A stretch of 64,000 bases of DNA from Thermaerobacter subterraneus DSM 13965 (GTDB lineage: Bacteria > Bacillota > Sulfobacillia > Thermaerobacterales > Thermaerobacteraceae): positions 2,233,837-2,297,836 of the forward strand of contig NZ_JH976535.1 of assembly GCF_000183545.2 (NCBI RefSeq). The letters run 5' to 3'. How positions within the stretch are numbered: position 1 is the stretch's first letter; each line of letters starts with the position of its first letter. Below are positions 41,566 to 49,925 of the stretch, piece by piece. Below the pieces are notes generated by a model, which was given only the letters and a program-made list of their open reading frames with translations, made no database searches and was not told the origin of the DNA. The position numbers and the translations under genes are program-made.

Positions 41566-42429
41566 ATGGCCGACGAACGCGAGCGCAGCCCGGAAGCCGG
41601 CAAGGATCAGCCGGCGACAGGCGCTGAAGCGGGAAGCCCGGACCGGGCCGAGCCCGCAGGCGGAGCGTCCGGCACCCCCCAGGATACTCCCGTCGCCGCG
41701 GGCGGAGCGCCTGCGGGCCAGGGAGGCCAGGGGGGCCAGGAGGCCGCCGGCACGCCGGCGCGGCCCAAGGTGGATCCGGAAAAGCTGGCCGCAGCCAGGG
41801 CAGCCGCAGCCAAGGCGGCAGCCGCCAAGGCGGGGGCCGGAGCCGGCAAGGGCGGTGCCGCCGCAGGGCCGGGGTCCGCAGCCGGTGCGGCGGCCAGGCC
41901 CGCGGCCCGGGCCGGCGGGCATGGTGCCGCCGCCCGCCGGGACGAGCCCGTTACGCGCCGCGATTTCCTGCACTGGGCCCTCTGGGGATCGGCCTTGCTC
42001 TGGCTCGGCCAGTTCGCCGGGAACTTCGCCTATTACTTCTGGCCGCGGAAGGTGGGCTTCTTCGGGCAGAAGATCAACATCGGGCCGGTGTCCAACTTCC
42101 CGGTGGGGTCGGTCACCAAGGTGGACGCGGGCAAGTTCTACCTGGTCCACACCGAGCAGGGGCTCATCGCCCTGTACTGGCGCTGCACCCACCTGGGCTG
42201 CACGGTACCGTGGAAGCCGGAAGAACGGCCCGACGCGGGCGGCTGCTTCTGCTGCCCCTGCCACGGTTCGCAGTTCAACAAGGTCGGCGAGAAGATCGGC
42301 GGCCCTGCCCCGCGGCCGATGGACTACTTCCCCATCGAGATCGATGCCGCGGGCAACGTGTGGGTCGACACCGGCCGTGTGCAGCAGCGCCAGGCCTTTG
42401 ACCCCAGCCAGCTGACACCGGTCTCTTAA
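41566..42429 (+). CDS. qcrA: Rieske 2Fe-2S protein of the bc complex, 287 aa
   Basis: Rieske cluster ligands are Cys207 and His209 in CTHLGC and Cys230 and His233 in CPCHGS, with Cys212 and Cys232 as the disulfide pair. A long Ala/Gly-rich cytoplasmic N-terminus (about 1-125) precedes a twin-arginine motif [12 protein letters not shown] and one membrane anchor. An unusual FCC before PCHG adds a spare Cys. ATG 41566 has GGAGGG upstream. Electrons pass from menaquinol to the cytochrome c encoded downstream. Confidence 0.93.
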   Translation: MADERERSPEAGKDQPATGAEAGSPDRAEPAGGASGTPQDTPVAAGGAPAGQGGQGGQEAAGTPARPKVDPEKLAAARAAAAKAAAAKAGAGAGKGGAAAGPGSAAGAAARPAARAGGHGAAARRDEPVTRRDFLHWALWGSALLWLGQFAGNFAYYFWPRKVGFFGQKINIGPVSNFPVGSVTKVDAGKFYLVHTEQGLIALYWRCTHLGCTVPWKPEERPDAGGCFCCPCHGSQFNKVGEKIGGPAPRPMDYFPIEIDAAGNVWVDTGRVQQRQAFDPSQLTPVS

Positions 42430-42579
42430 TCCGGCCGTCCCGGGGGGCGTTCCCCGGGGAGGCCGTCCGGAGGCGGGTCCGGCGCAGCGTGAGGGCGTCC
42501 CGTGCCCGCTTCGCCCCGCCGGTTGCGACGGGGGCCAGGGGCCGGTGCGGCCGGGTGCCACGGCGAGGAGGTTGGGACC

Positions 42580-42708
42580 ATGTTCGAGGTACTGGAATCC
42601 GTTGAACTTCTGGCCGTGATGATCGTGATCTTTCTCTGCCTGGTGGCGGTTGACACCGTGGAGCGGTTCACGGGACGCCCGCTGGAGAAGTCCGGCGAGG
42701 ACGACTGA
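42580..42708 (+). CDS. Small single-pass membrane protein of the cytochrome operon, 42 aa
   Basis: The peptide has one hydrophobic helix (ELLAVMIVIFLCLVAVD), a basic/acidic tail TGRPLEKSGEDD and a strong GGCGAGGAGG ribosome binding site. It lies between the Rieske and cytochrome c genes with short gaps, so it is probably a small subunit of the bc complex, analogous in size and topology to the Pet small subunits. No family is recognised. Confidence 0.75.
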   Translation: MFEVLESVELLAVMIVIFLCLVAVDTVERFTGRPLEKSGEDD

Positions 42709-42738
42709 CTCCCGGCCGCGCGGAAAGGAGTCCCAGCC

Positions 42739-43791
42739 TTGAGCAAGCGCAAGGTCGTCGCCCTGTCACTGCTCTGGGTGCTGATCCTGATCATCCAGGG
42801 GTACTGGCTCTTCGAAAGCCAGCGCATGACCAAGGCGTCGGCGGCGGCGCGGGAAGAACAGGCCGCCCACGGCGCCCAGCTCTACGCCCAGAACTGCATG
42901 TTGTGCCACGGGCCGGTGGGCGAGGGCATCATCGGTCCCCCCCTGAACCGGGAGGAGTTCCGGGCCGAGGGCAAGACACCCATCCAGGCCGCGACCATCC
43001 AGGACTTCCTGACCAAGGTGATCGCCCGGGGCCGGCCGGGGTTCGACCACAACACGTGGGAGATCGAGGACGGCAAGATCCACTCGTACACCCGGATGCC
43101 CACCTGGTCGACCGCGGATAACGGGCCGCTCAACGAGCAGCAGATCCGCGACCTGGTGACCTTCCTGATGTACGGGAACTGGCAGGAGCCCAGCAAGCAT
43201 GCCGCGGCTCCCGAGGTAGCGCGCCTCACCGTGACGGAGTACGTCCAGAACCAGGATACCGGCCAGCAGGAACAGCGCACCCGGCCGGTGACGGCGCAGG
43301 ATCTGGACGTCAAGGCGGCGGGCCTGACGGACGAAGAGAACCAGCGGGCCAAGGAGCTCTTCGTCACGATGAACTGCGTCCAGTGCCACACCCTGGGCAG
43401 CTACGGCGGGGTGGTCGGGCCCAACCTGACCCGCGCCGGGGAGTGGCTCCCCAGCCAGGAGTTCACCGAGCGCTGGATCAGCGACCCGCAGTCCTTCGAG
43501 CCCTGGGAGCGGATGCCCTCCGTGTGGCACGGTCAGGGCACCCCGGTGGACCTGACCGAGGTGTATCGCAAGGAAGCGGAGAAGTTCCGCAGCATCATGC
43601 CGGCGTACAAGGACGCCATGTCGCAGGAAGAGATTCGCCTGCTGGCCCGCTTCCTGATGGGTCTCGGCGACGTGGCCCAGCGCGCCGCCCAGGAGCCCAA
43701 CCCGGCTGAAGGCAGCGGCAGTGCCGGCGAACAGGGACAGGGCCAGGGTGGGGGGTCCGGTTCCCAGGGTGGCGCCGGCGGTGGCTCCTGA
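42739..43791 (+). CDS. Membrane-anchored diheme cytochrome c, 350 aa
   Basis: An N-terminal anchor (residues about 7-25) is followed by two cytochrome c domains: CMLCH at 53-57 and CVQCH at 213-217. Candidate axial Met residues are in YTRMPTW (120) and in RSIMPAYKD. The Gly/Ser/Gln tail is low in complexity. It replaces the cytochrome fused to subunit IV in Bacillus and presumably takes electrons from the Rieske protein. TTG 42739 has AAAGGAG upstream. Confidence 0.92.
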   Translation: MSKRKVVALSLLWVLILIIQGYWLFESQRMTKASAAAREEQAAHGAQLYAQNCMLCHGPVGEGIIGPPLNREEFRAEGKTPIQAATIQDFLTKVIARGRPGFDHNTWEIEDGKIHSYTRMPTWSTADNGPLNEQQIRDLVTFLMYGNWQEPSKHAAAPEVARLTVTEYVQNQDTGQQEQRTRPVTAQDLDVKAAGLTDEENQRAKELFVTMNCVQCHTLGSYGGVVGPNLTRAGEWLPSQEFTERWISDPQSFEPWERMPSVWHGQGTPVDLTEVYRKEAEKFRSIMPAYKDAMSQEEIRLLARFLMGLGDVAQRAAQEPNPAEGSGSAGEQGQGQGGGSGSQGGAGGGS

Positions 43792-43863
43792 CCACCGCCC
43801 CTGCCTTCTTCAGGGCTGCTTCAGGCCGCCCCGCTGGTGGCGACATCGCACCGCGTCGCAAGG

Positions 43864-43897
43864 GAGGGGCACCGGGTGCCGATGGCCGGTGCCCCTC
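43864..43897 (+). terminator. Rho-independent terminator of the cytochrome operon
   Basis: A perfect 12-bp stem, GAGGGGCACCGG (43864-43875) with CCGGTGCCCCTC (43886-43897), is followed by TGCGCTTTGT. It lies 72 bp after the cytochrome c stop. Confidence 0.75.
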
Positions 43898-43961
43898 TGC
43901 GCTTTGTACAGATCCTTCGTCTGAGGGCCCTGGCGCCCGCTGGACAGGAGGTCGTGAGGGT

Positions 43962-44759
43962 ATGGGCGGTTCCTCCAGCACGGCAGGCCCGGCTGCGGCC
44001 ACCCCCGTGGCCGGCAACCGGCAAGGCTGGATCGGCACCCCGCTGCAACCCCCGTCGCTCCCCTGGGGCTGGGCTGCGGCGTGTCTTGCCTTCGGCTGGG
44101 GCGCGGGTTCGCTGTTCCGCCTGCGCCAGCTGACCGGCGTGAACATCCTGGACATGTTCGGATTCTGGTGCCTGGTCGGGGCCGGGCTGGCGGCGGCCCG
44201 CTTCTTCACCTTGTTGCAGGTGGCCGACGGCCGGCGGCGCTTGCTGGACGCGGTGGACCAGCTGCCACCGGGGATCTTGCGGGTGGCCCTGCCCGCGGCC
44301 CACAGGGGTCCAGCCGGGCGGGGCGGTGCGGAGATCCTGCTGGTGGGCTCCAACCGCGCGTGGGTTTTGGGTACGCTGGATCTGTCGGCCGCCGCCCGGC
44401 CACGATCGGCCCGCAAGCACCTCCGGCGGGCCTGCGACTTGCTGCAGGCACGGACCAGGTCCCTGGGCGAGTCCCTGGCCGCCGCCGGCCTAACCTGGCC
44501 GGAACCCCTGCAGCCGGTCCTGGTGCTGACCCGGCGCCCGGCCGGCGGGCCGGTACTGGAGCACGGCTGCTGGCAGTTGAATCCCGAGCATCTGGGCCGG
44601 CTGGTTTTGCCATCGGCCGAGGCCCAGGGATCCCCTCACGTGACGGAGCGGCTCGCCGCGTGGTACGCCACGGCGGCTGCCGGGGAGCCATCCCGGCCGG
44701 CTGATGCCTCCGGTGCCGCAGGGCGGCGCGGGCAGGCCGGCAACCCCTCGCGCTCCTGA
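43962..44759 (+). CDS. Hypothetical membrane protein, faint NERD-like domain, 265 aa
   Basis: I do not recognise it with certainty. Two hydrophobic segments (about residues 34-52 and 62-82) precede a soluble domain. In that domain EILLVGSNRAWVLGTLDLSA and LQPVLVLTRRPAGGPVLEHG follow the strand order of NERD nuclease-like domains, but the usual catalytic pattern is not obvious. ATG 43962 has AGGAGG further upstream. It sits between the cytochrome operon and an antiporter, with its own transcription likely because a terminator precedes it. Confidence 0.55.
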   Translation: MGGSSSTAGPAAATPVAGNRQGWIGTPLQPPSLPWGWAAACLAFGWGAGSLFRLRQLTGVNILDMFGFWCLVGAGLAAARFFTLLQVADGRRRLLDAVDQLPPGILRVALPAAHRGPAGRGGAEILLVGSNRAWVLGTLDLSAAARPRSARKHLRRACDLLQARTRSLGESLAAAGLTWPEPLQPVLVLTRRPAGGPVLEHGCWQLNPEHLGRLVLPSAEAQGSPHVTERLAAWYATAAAGEPSRPADASGAAGRRGQAGNPSRS

Positions 44760-44870
44760 GGAGCGAGGGGAGCCCGTCCGGCCGGCGTTCCGGCCGGGGG
44801 ACGTACGGGAACGGTCCCGGACGCGTTGCCGCCGCCGGACCGTTCCCTGGCGGAGGAGGACCTGCTGGAC

Positions 44871-46202
44871 ATGCCCTCGTTCTTGCAGGTGGCGGTTCTG
44901 ATGGCGCTGGTCATCACCGCGGCGAAGGGTGCCGGCGCGCTTTCCAAGCGGCTCGGCCAGCCTGCCGTGTTTGGGGAGTTGCTGGCCGGGATCCTGCTGG
45001 GTCCCACCCTGCTGGACATTCTCCACTGGCCGCTGTTCTCCGATCCCCAGTATCTCGAGCATCTGGTGGGCGACCTGGCCGAGCTGGGTGTGATTTTTCT
45101 GATGTTCCTGGCCGGCCTGGAGACCGACCTGCAGGAGATGCGCAAGGTGGGCGCGGCCGCCTTCTCCGGCGCCGCCGGCGGGGTGGCCCTGCCTTTCCTA
45201 AGCGGCACGGCCCTGGGCCTCGCCTTCGGCTTTCCCGTCTACGAGAGCATCTTCATCGGCACCATCCTCACCGCCACCTCCGTCAGCATCACCGCCCAGA
45301 CCTTGCTGGAACTGGGCCGCCTGCGGTCCCGCGAAGGCACCACGGTCCTTGGTGCCGCCGTCATCGACGACGTGATGGGCATCGTGATCCTCTCGGTGGT
45401 GGTGGCGCTGCATCAGGCCGGGATGGCCGCGGCACCCCTGGCGGACCAGGCCGCCGCGGCCGCCGGTCCCGAAGGGCCCGCAGCCGGTGCCGGTGGGGCC
45501 GGGCTGGCGACCGTGGCCCTCATCCTCCTCCGCATGGCCGCCTTCTTCGCGGCGGCCCTCGCCGCTGGGCGGTGGGTCCTGCCCTGGTTGCTCCGCCAGG
45601 CTGGCCGGTGGCCTGGCACGGAACCCCAGTTTGCCATGGCGCTGGTCTCCGGCCTGCTGCTGGCCGTCGCCGCGGAGGAACTGGGCGGCGTGGCGGCCAT
45701 CACCGGGTCGTACATGGCGGGCGTGATGCTCGCCCTGGTCCCCGAGTTGAAGCAGGCGGTGGAAGAACGGCTGGCCATCCTGGCCTACGGCTTTTTCGTC
45801 CCCATCTTCTTCGTCAACATCGGCCTCGAAGCCGACCTGGTCCAGTCGGTGGCCGCCAGCGGCCCGGGCTTCCTCGTCCTCATCCTGGTGGCGGCGGTCC
45901 TGGGGAAGATCGTGGGTTCCGGGCTGGGGGTGCGCCCCTTCGGCTTCGGCTGGATGGAGGCGCTGCGGGTGGGCATCGGCATGGTCAGCCGCGGCGAGGT
46001 CGCCCTGATCGTGGCCGGCATCGGGCTTCAGGAGGGCGTCATCTCCCAGGCGGTGTTCTCCGTCATGGTAGTGATGACCCTCTTCACCACCCTGCTGACA
46101 CCCATCCTGCTGCGCTGGTCCTTCGGCAGGGCTCCCGGATCGCCGTCGGGTGCCGCCGCCTACTCGCCCATCCCGGGCTCCCGCTCGGGAGAAGCCGGCT
46201 GA
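44871..46202 (+). CDS. Kef-type cation:proton antiporter (CPA2), 443 aa
   Basis: About twelve membrane helices are seen, with the CPA2 features LGQPAVFGELLAGILLGPTL, FLMFLAGLETDLQEMRKVG, TATSVSITAQTLLELGRL and VLGAAVIDDVMGIVILS, the last with the tandem Asp involved in ion transport. There is no RCK/KTN domain. ATG 44871 with GGAGGAGGA upstream is preferred over a TTG at 44826. It exchanges Na+ or K+ for protons; which one is unknown. A universal stress protein gene follows immediately. Confidence 0.9.
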   Translation: MPSFLQVAVLMALVITAAKGAGALSKRLGQPAVFGELLAGILLGPTLLDILHWPLFSDPQYLEHLVGDLAELGVIFLMFLAGLETDLQEMRKVGAAAFSGAAGGVALPFLSGTALGLAFGFPVYESIFIGTILTATSVSITAQTLLELGRLRSREGTTVLGAAVIDDVMGIVILSVVVALHQAGMAAAPLADQAAAAAGPEGPAAGAGGAGLATVALILLRMAAFFAAALAAGRWVLPWLLRQAGRWPGTEPQFAMALVSGLLLAVAAEELGGVAAITGSYMAGVMLALVPELKQAVEERLAILAYGFFVPIFFVNIGLEADLVQSVAASGPGFLVLILVAAVLGKIVGSGLGVRPFGFGWMEALRVGIGMVSRGEVALIVAGIGLQEGVISQAVFSVMVVMTLFTTLLTPILLRWSFGRAPGSPSGAAAYSPIPGSRSGEAG

Positions 46203-46228
46203 TGGCGCCGGAAGGGGGTCGGGACCTC

Positions 46229-46651
46229 GTGAAAGTCATGGTCGCCGTCGACGGTTCGCCGCCCTCGGCCCGGGCCGTGGACATGGCCGGGCGCCTCATC
46301 CAGGGAAGGGAAGGCGCCCAGGTGATCCTGGTCCACTGCGTCGCCGGCATGAGCGGTGACCTGTTCGTCGGTCTGGACGCCGTGTACCGGTTCATGGAGG
46401 AATCGGAGCGCCTCGGCCGGTCCATCCTGGAGGCCGCCGCCCGGCGCCTGCCCGAGCCCCGGCCCCCGGTCCTCCAGCTGCTGCGCCGCGGTGACCCGGG
46501 CCACGAGATCGTGGCGGTGGCCCGGGAACAAAGGCCGGACCTCCTGGTGGTCGGTCGCCGGGGCTTGGGCCGGTTGCAGGCGGCGCTGCTGGGCAGCGTG
46601 AGCGCCTATGTGATCGAGCACTGGGACGGGCCGGTGCTTGTCGTCCAGTAG
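46229..46651 (+). CDS. Universal stress protein, UspA family, 140 aa
   Basis: The UspA fold starts KVMVAVDGSPPSARAVDMA and ends with the nucleotide-binding GRRGLGRLQAALLGSVSAYV and GPVLVVQ, the G-x2-G-x9-G-S pattern of ATP-binding members. GTG 46229 has GGAAGGGGG upstream and matches the family start; an ATG at 46202 overlapping the antiporter stop is an alternative. Its pairing with a Kef-type antiporter suggests it senses ATP/AMP for that transporter (inference). Confidence 0.88.
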   Translation: MKVMVAVDGSPPSARAVDMAGRLIQGREGAQVILVHCVAGMSGDLFVGLDAVYRFMEESERLGRSILEAAARRLPEPRPPVLQLLRRGDPGHEIVAVAREQRPDLLVVGRRGLGRLQAALLGSVSAYVIEHWDGPVLVVQ

Positions 46652-46714
46652 CGAGGCAAGGACCAGGCCTGCCAGGCAAGGACCTGGCGCGCAAGGACCG
46701 GGGGCCAAGGAACA

Positions 46715-46745
46715 GGGGCCGGCGCCGCCTGACCGCGCCGGCCCC
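46715..46745. terminator. Hairpin between convergent genes, probable bidirectional terminator
   Basis: An 11-bp GC stem (46715-46725 with 46735-46745, 9-nt loop) lies between the convergent usp and nuoN genes. No T-run follows on the plus strand; the minus strand has TGTTCCTT. Confidence 0.45.
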
Positions 46746-46809
46746 TGGCCGTTCTCCTGCGGGATCTGGTACCCCTAGGGGACCTGCCCCCATGCAAGCC
46801 GTGCCCGGC

Positions 46810-48378
46810 TTAGAAGCTGCGGCCCCCCATGGCCATCAGCGACACCTCGGCCCACCGGACGAAGGCCTCGGGCCAGAGCCCCAGCACCAGGGTGAAGAAC
46901 ACGCACACCACCAGCACGGTCCAGATGGGCGCCGGCACCGCCACCGGGGTGTCGGGGACGGGCTCCTTCTCCGGCGACACCACGTACATGTACCGCACCA
47001 AGTTGTAGTAGTAGCCCACGGAGATCACACTGTTGAGGGCCACCACCACCGGCAGCCAGTAGTTGCCCGCGGCCACCAGGGACCGGAACACCGAGAACTT
47101 GGCCATGAACCCCGCCGTGGGCGGCAGGCCGACCAGGGAAACCAGGAACACCACCAGCAGGGCGGCCAGCAGCGGCTCCCGGCGGGCCAGGCCGGCGAAA
47201 TCCCGCACCTCCCGGCCCTCGCCCTGGACCTGCAGGGCGGTGATCACGGCAAAGGCCCCCACGTTCATGAAGGTATAGGCCATCACGTAGTACAGGACGG
47301 CCGGCCGGCTGAGCTCGGTGGCCGCGGCGACGGCCGCCAGGATGTACCCTGCCTGGGCGATGGACGAATAGGCCATCAGGCGTTTGACGTCCGTCTGCCG
47401 CAGCGCGGCCACGTTGGCCACGGTCATGGTCAGCACGGCCAGGAGGACGAAGGCCAGCTGCCAGCTGCCCTGCGCGCCGCCCAGGCCGCCGTAGAACACC
47501 CGCAGGATGGCGGCGAAGGCCGCACCCTCCGACGCCACCGCCAGGTAGGCGGTGATGGGCGTGGGCGCGCCCTGGTAGGCGTCAGGAAGCCAGAGGTGGA
47601 AGGGCACCGCACCCGCCTTGAAGGCCAGGCCGGCCAGGAGGAAGGCGATGCCCAGGGCCAGTACCGGCGCCGGGAGCGGCCCGGCGGTGGCGCCGCCCTG
47701 CAGCGCCTGGCCCGCCTGCTGGGCCAGTTCGACCAGGTCGAAGGTGCCCGTGGCCCCGTAGAGCAGGGAGATACCGAAGAGCAGGATGCCGGAGCTCAGG
47801 GCGCCGTTGAGGAAGTACTTCAGCGAGGCCTCCTGGGAACGCGGATCGGTGCGCATCAGGCCGGCCAGGGCGTAGGAGCTGAGGGACAGGAGCTCCAGGC
47901 CCAGGTAGAAGGTCAGCAGGTTGGCCGCGCCCGCCATGAACAGGGCCCCGGTGGTGGCCAGCAGCAGCAGGCTGAAGTACTCCCCCGCGGCGATGCCCCG
48001 GGCGGCCACATAGTCGATGGAAATCAGCGCCACCAGCGCCGTGGCGATGAGGAACACGGCCTTGAAAAAGGCGGCGTAGCCGTCGCTGGCCACCATGTTC
48101 CCCAGGATGGGCCCGGGCTGGGTCAGGTCGCGCCGGATCAGGATCATGGCCACCACCACGCCCAGCACGGCCAGATAGCCGATCCAGTCCCGGCGCGCCT
48201 CTTGGGCGCTGCTCAACGGCACGGACCCGGTTCCGGCCCCCGAGGCCACGGCCCCCTGGGTTTCCGCCCGCCCGCCCGCAAAGGCGTCTGCCAGCAGGAG
48301 GAGCATGGCCGTGAAGACCAGGACGATCTCGGGCAGGAGATAGACCAGTTCTCCAGCCGATGGCACTGGCATCCTCAC
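46810..48378 (-). CDS. nuoN: NADH-quinone oxidoreductase subunit N, 522 aa
   Basis: This is one of three antiporter-like proton-pumping subunits of complex I. About fourteen membrane helices are seen, with GLELLSLSSYALAGLMR, the Lys-bearing ASLKYFLNGALSSGILLFG and LTMTVANVAALRQTDVKRLM, then AYSSIAQAGYIL. The length is typical. The GTG start overlaps the nuoM stop by 4 nt. It is the last gene of the nuo operon. Confidence 0.95.
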   Translation of the reverse strand: MRMPVPSAGELVYLLPEIVLVFTAMLLLLADAFAGGRAETQGAVASGAGTGSVPLSSAQEARRDWIGYLAVLGVVVAMILIRRDLTQPGPILGNMVASDGYAAFFKAVFLIATALVALISIDYVAARGIAAGEYFSLLLLATTGALFMAGAANLLTFYLGLELLSLSSYALAGLMRTDPRSQEASLKYFLNGALSSGILLFGISLLYGATGTFDLVELAQQAGQALQGGATAGPLPAPVLALGIAFLLAGLAFKAGAVPFHLWLPDAYQGAPTPITAYLAVASEGAAFAAILRVFYGGLGGAQGSWQLAFVLLAVLTMTVANVAALRQTDVKRLMAYSSIAQAGYILAAVAAATELSRPAVLYYVMAYTFMNVGAFAVITALQVQGEGREVRDFAGLARREPLLAALLVVFLVSLVGLPPTAGFMAKFSVFRSLVAAGNYWLPVVVALNSVISVGYYYNLVRYMYVVSPEKEPVPDTPVAVPAPIWTVLVVCVFFTLVLGLWPEAFVRWAEVSLMAMGGRSF

Positions 48379-49925
48379 ATCCCCCCCAACTTGGCGACGA
48401 ATTGCGCGACGGGCGTGCTCAAGACCTGGGTCAGCAACCCCGGCATCCAGCCCAGAAGCAGCATGGCCGCCACCAGGGGCACGAAGGTCGCCAGCTCACG
48501 GGCCGACACATCAGGCAGGCCGTGCCACTCCGGCTTCGGCCCGCCCATGGCCACCCGCTGCAGCATGGTGAGGTTGTACATGGCACCGCCCACCAGGCCG
48601 ATCAGGGCGACGTACACCGCCACCGGGAACACCGGCAGGGTCCCCATCAGGGTGAAGAACTCGCCGATGAAGGTGCTGAACCCGGGCAGCCCCAGGTTGG
48701 CGAAGGCGGCGATGCCCAGGAAGGTGGCCGCCACCGGCGTGGTACGGAACATGCCCCCCAGCCGGTCGAAATCCCGCGTGTGGGTGCGGTCATACCAGAA
48801 GCCCACCAGGAGGAACAGCAGGGCGGAGGCCAGGCCGTGGGCCACCATCATGAACACGGCCGCCATGGTGGCGGACTGGCCCGCCTGGAGCACCACCTGG
48901 GGATCGCGCCCCGCCAGCTGAGCCGCCTCCGCCGCCGCCGGCGCCGCCGCCGCGGCCGCCAGGGCCAGGACCACGAAGCCCATCTGGCTGACCGACGAGT
49001 AGGCCACCAGCCGCTTGAAGTCCCGCTGGCCCAGCGCCGTGAAGGCGCCGTAGAGGATGGCGATCACCGCCAGCACGGCCAGCGTGCCGGCCAGGTCCCG
49101 GGCCACGTCGGGCAGGGTGGGCCAGGTGATGCGCATCATGCCGTAGGTGCCCATCTTCAGCAGGACCGCGGCCAGGATCACGCTGATGGGGGTCGGCGCC
49201 TCCACGTGGGCGTCGGGCAGCCAGGTGTGCACCGGCCACATGGGCGTCTTGATGGCGAACCCGGCGAAGAGCAGCAGGAACAGCGGCAGCTTGAGCGCCT
49301 GCGGCACCGCCGCCGGCGCCCGGCGCGCCAGTTCCACCATGTCGAAGGTGCTGGCGCCGGTGAGGAAGTACAGGCCCAGGATGCCCACGATCAGCACGAT
49401 GCTGCCGACCAGGGTGTAGATGAAGAACTTCAGGGAGGCGTAGTCCCGGCGCGGGCCGCCCCAGATGCCGATAAGGAAGTACATGGGGATCAGGGACAGC
49501 TCGAAGAACACGTAGAACAGCAGGTAGTCCAGCGCCAGGAACACGCCGAAGATCCCGGTCACCAGGATGCCCAGCAGCACCCAGTACTCTTTGACGCGCT
49601 GCTCGATGCCCCAGGAAGCCAGGGCCGCCAGGGGCGCGACCAGCGCCGTCAAGGCCACCAGGGGCAGGGACAGCCCGTCGACGCCCAGGTAGTACCAGGC
49701 GCCCAGGGTGGGGATCCAGCGGTAGCGCTCCACGAACTGCGGGCCGCCCGCGGCCGGGTCGAACCCGGCCCAGACCGCCGCCACCAGCAGCAGCGGCACG
49801 GCCAGGGCCACGGTCCCCACGAGGCGAATGGCCCGGTGGTTCTCCCGGGGGATCAGGAGGGTGAGCAGCGCGCCCGCCGCCGGCACCCCCAGGATCAGGC
49901 TGAGATAGGGCAGCGACGCGGACAT
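48375..49925 (-). CDS. nuoM: NADH-quinone oxidoreductase subunit M, 516 aa
   Basis: Antiporter-like membrane subunit. It shows VFFELSLIPMYFLIGIWGG, RDYASLKFFIYTLVGSIVLI with the conserved Lys, and LPDAHVEAPTPISVILAAVL followed by KMGTYGMMR. The conserved Glu of the MELSL-type helix is present (FELS). The start is the ATG at 49925, overlapping the nuoL stop; a GTG lies one codon before. Confidence 0.95.
   Translation of the reverse strand: MSASLPYLSLILGVPAAGALLTLLIPRENHRAIRLVGTVALAVPLLLVAAVWAGFDPAAGGPQFVERYRWIPTLGAWYYLGVDGLSLPLVALTALVAPLAALASWGIEQRVKEYWVLLGILVTGIFGVFLALDYLLFYVFFELSLIPMYFLIGIWGGPRRDYASLKFFIYTLVGSIVLIVGILGLYFLTGASTFDMVELARRAPAAVPQALKLPLFLLLFAGFAIKTPMWPVHTWLPDAHVEAPTPISVILAAVLLKMGTYGMMRITWPTLPDVARDLAGTLAVLAVIAILYGAFTALGQRDFKRLVAYSSVSQMGFVVLALAAAAAAPAAAEAAQLAGRDPQVVLQAGQSATMAAVFMMVAHGLASALLFLLVGFWYDRTHTRDFDRLGGMFRTTPVAATFLGIAAFANLGLPGFSTFIGEFFTLMGTLPVFPVAVYVALIGLVGGAMYNLTMLQRVAMGGPKPEWHGLPDVSARELATFVPLVAAMLLLGWMPGLLTQVLSTPVAQFVAKLGGM

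Noticed and set aside
44826-44870. TTG start of the antiporter at 44826
   Set aside because: There is no ribosome binding site there; ATG 44871 has GGAGGAGGA upstream and starts just before the first helix.
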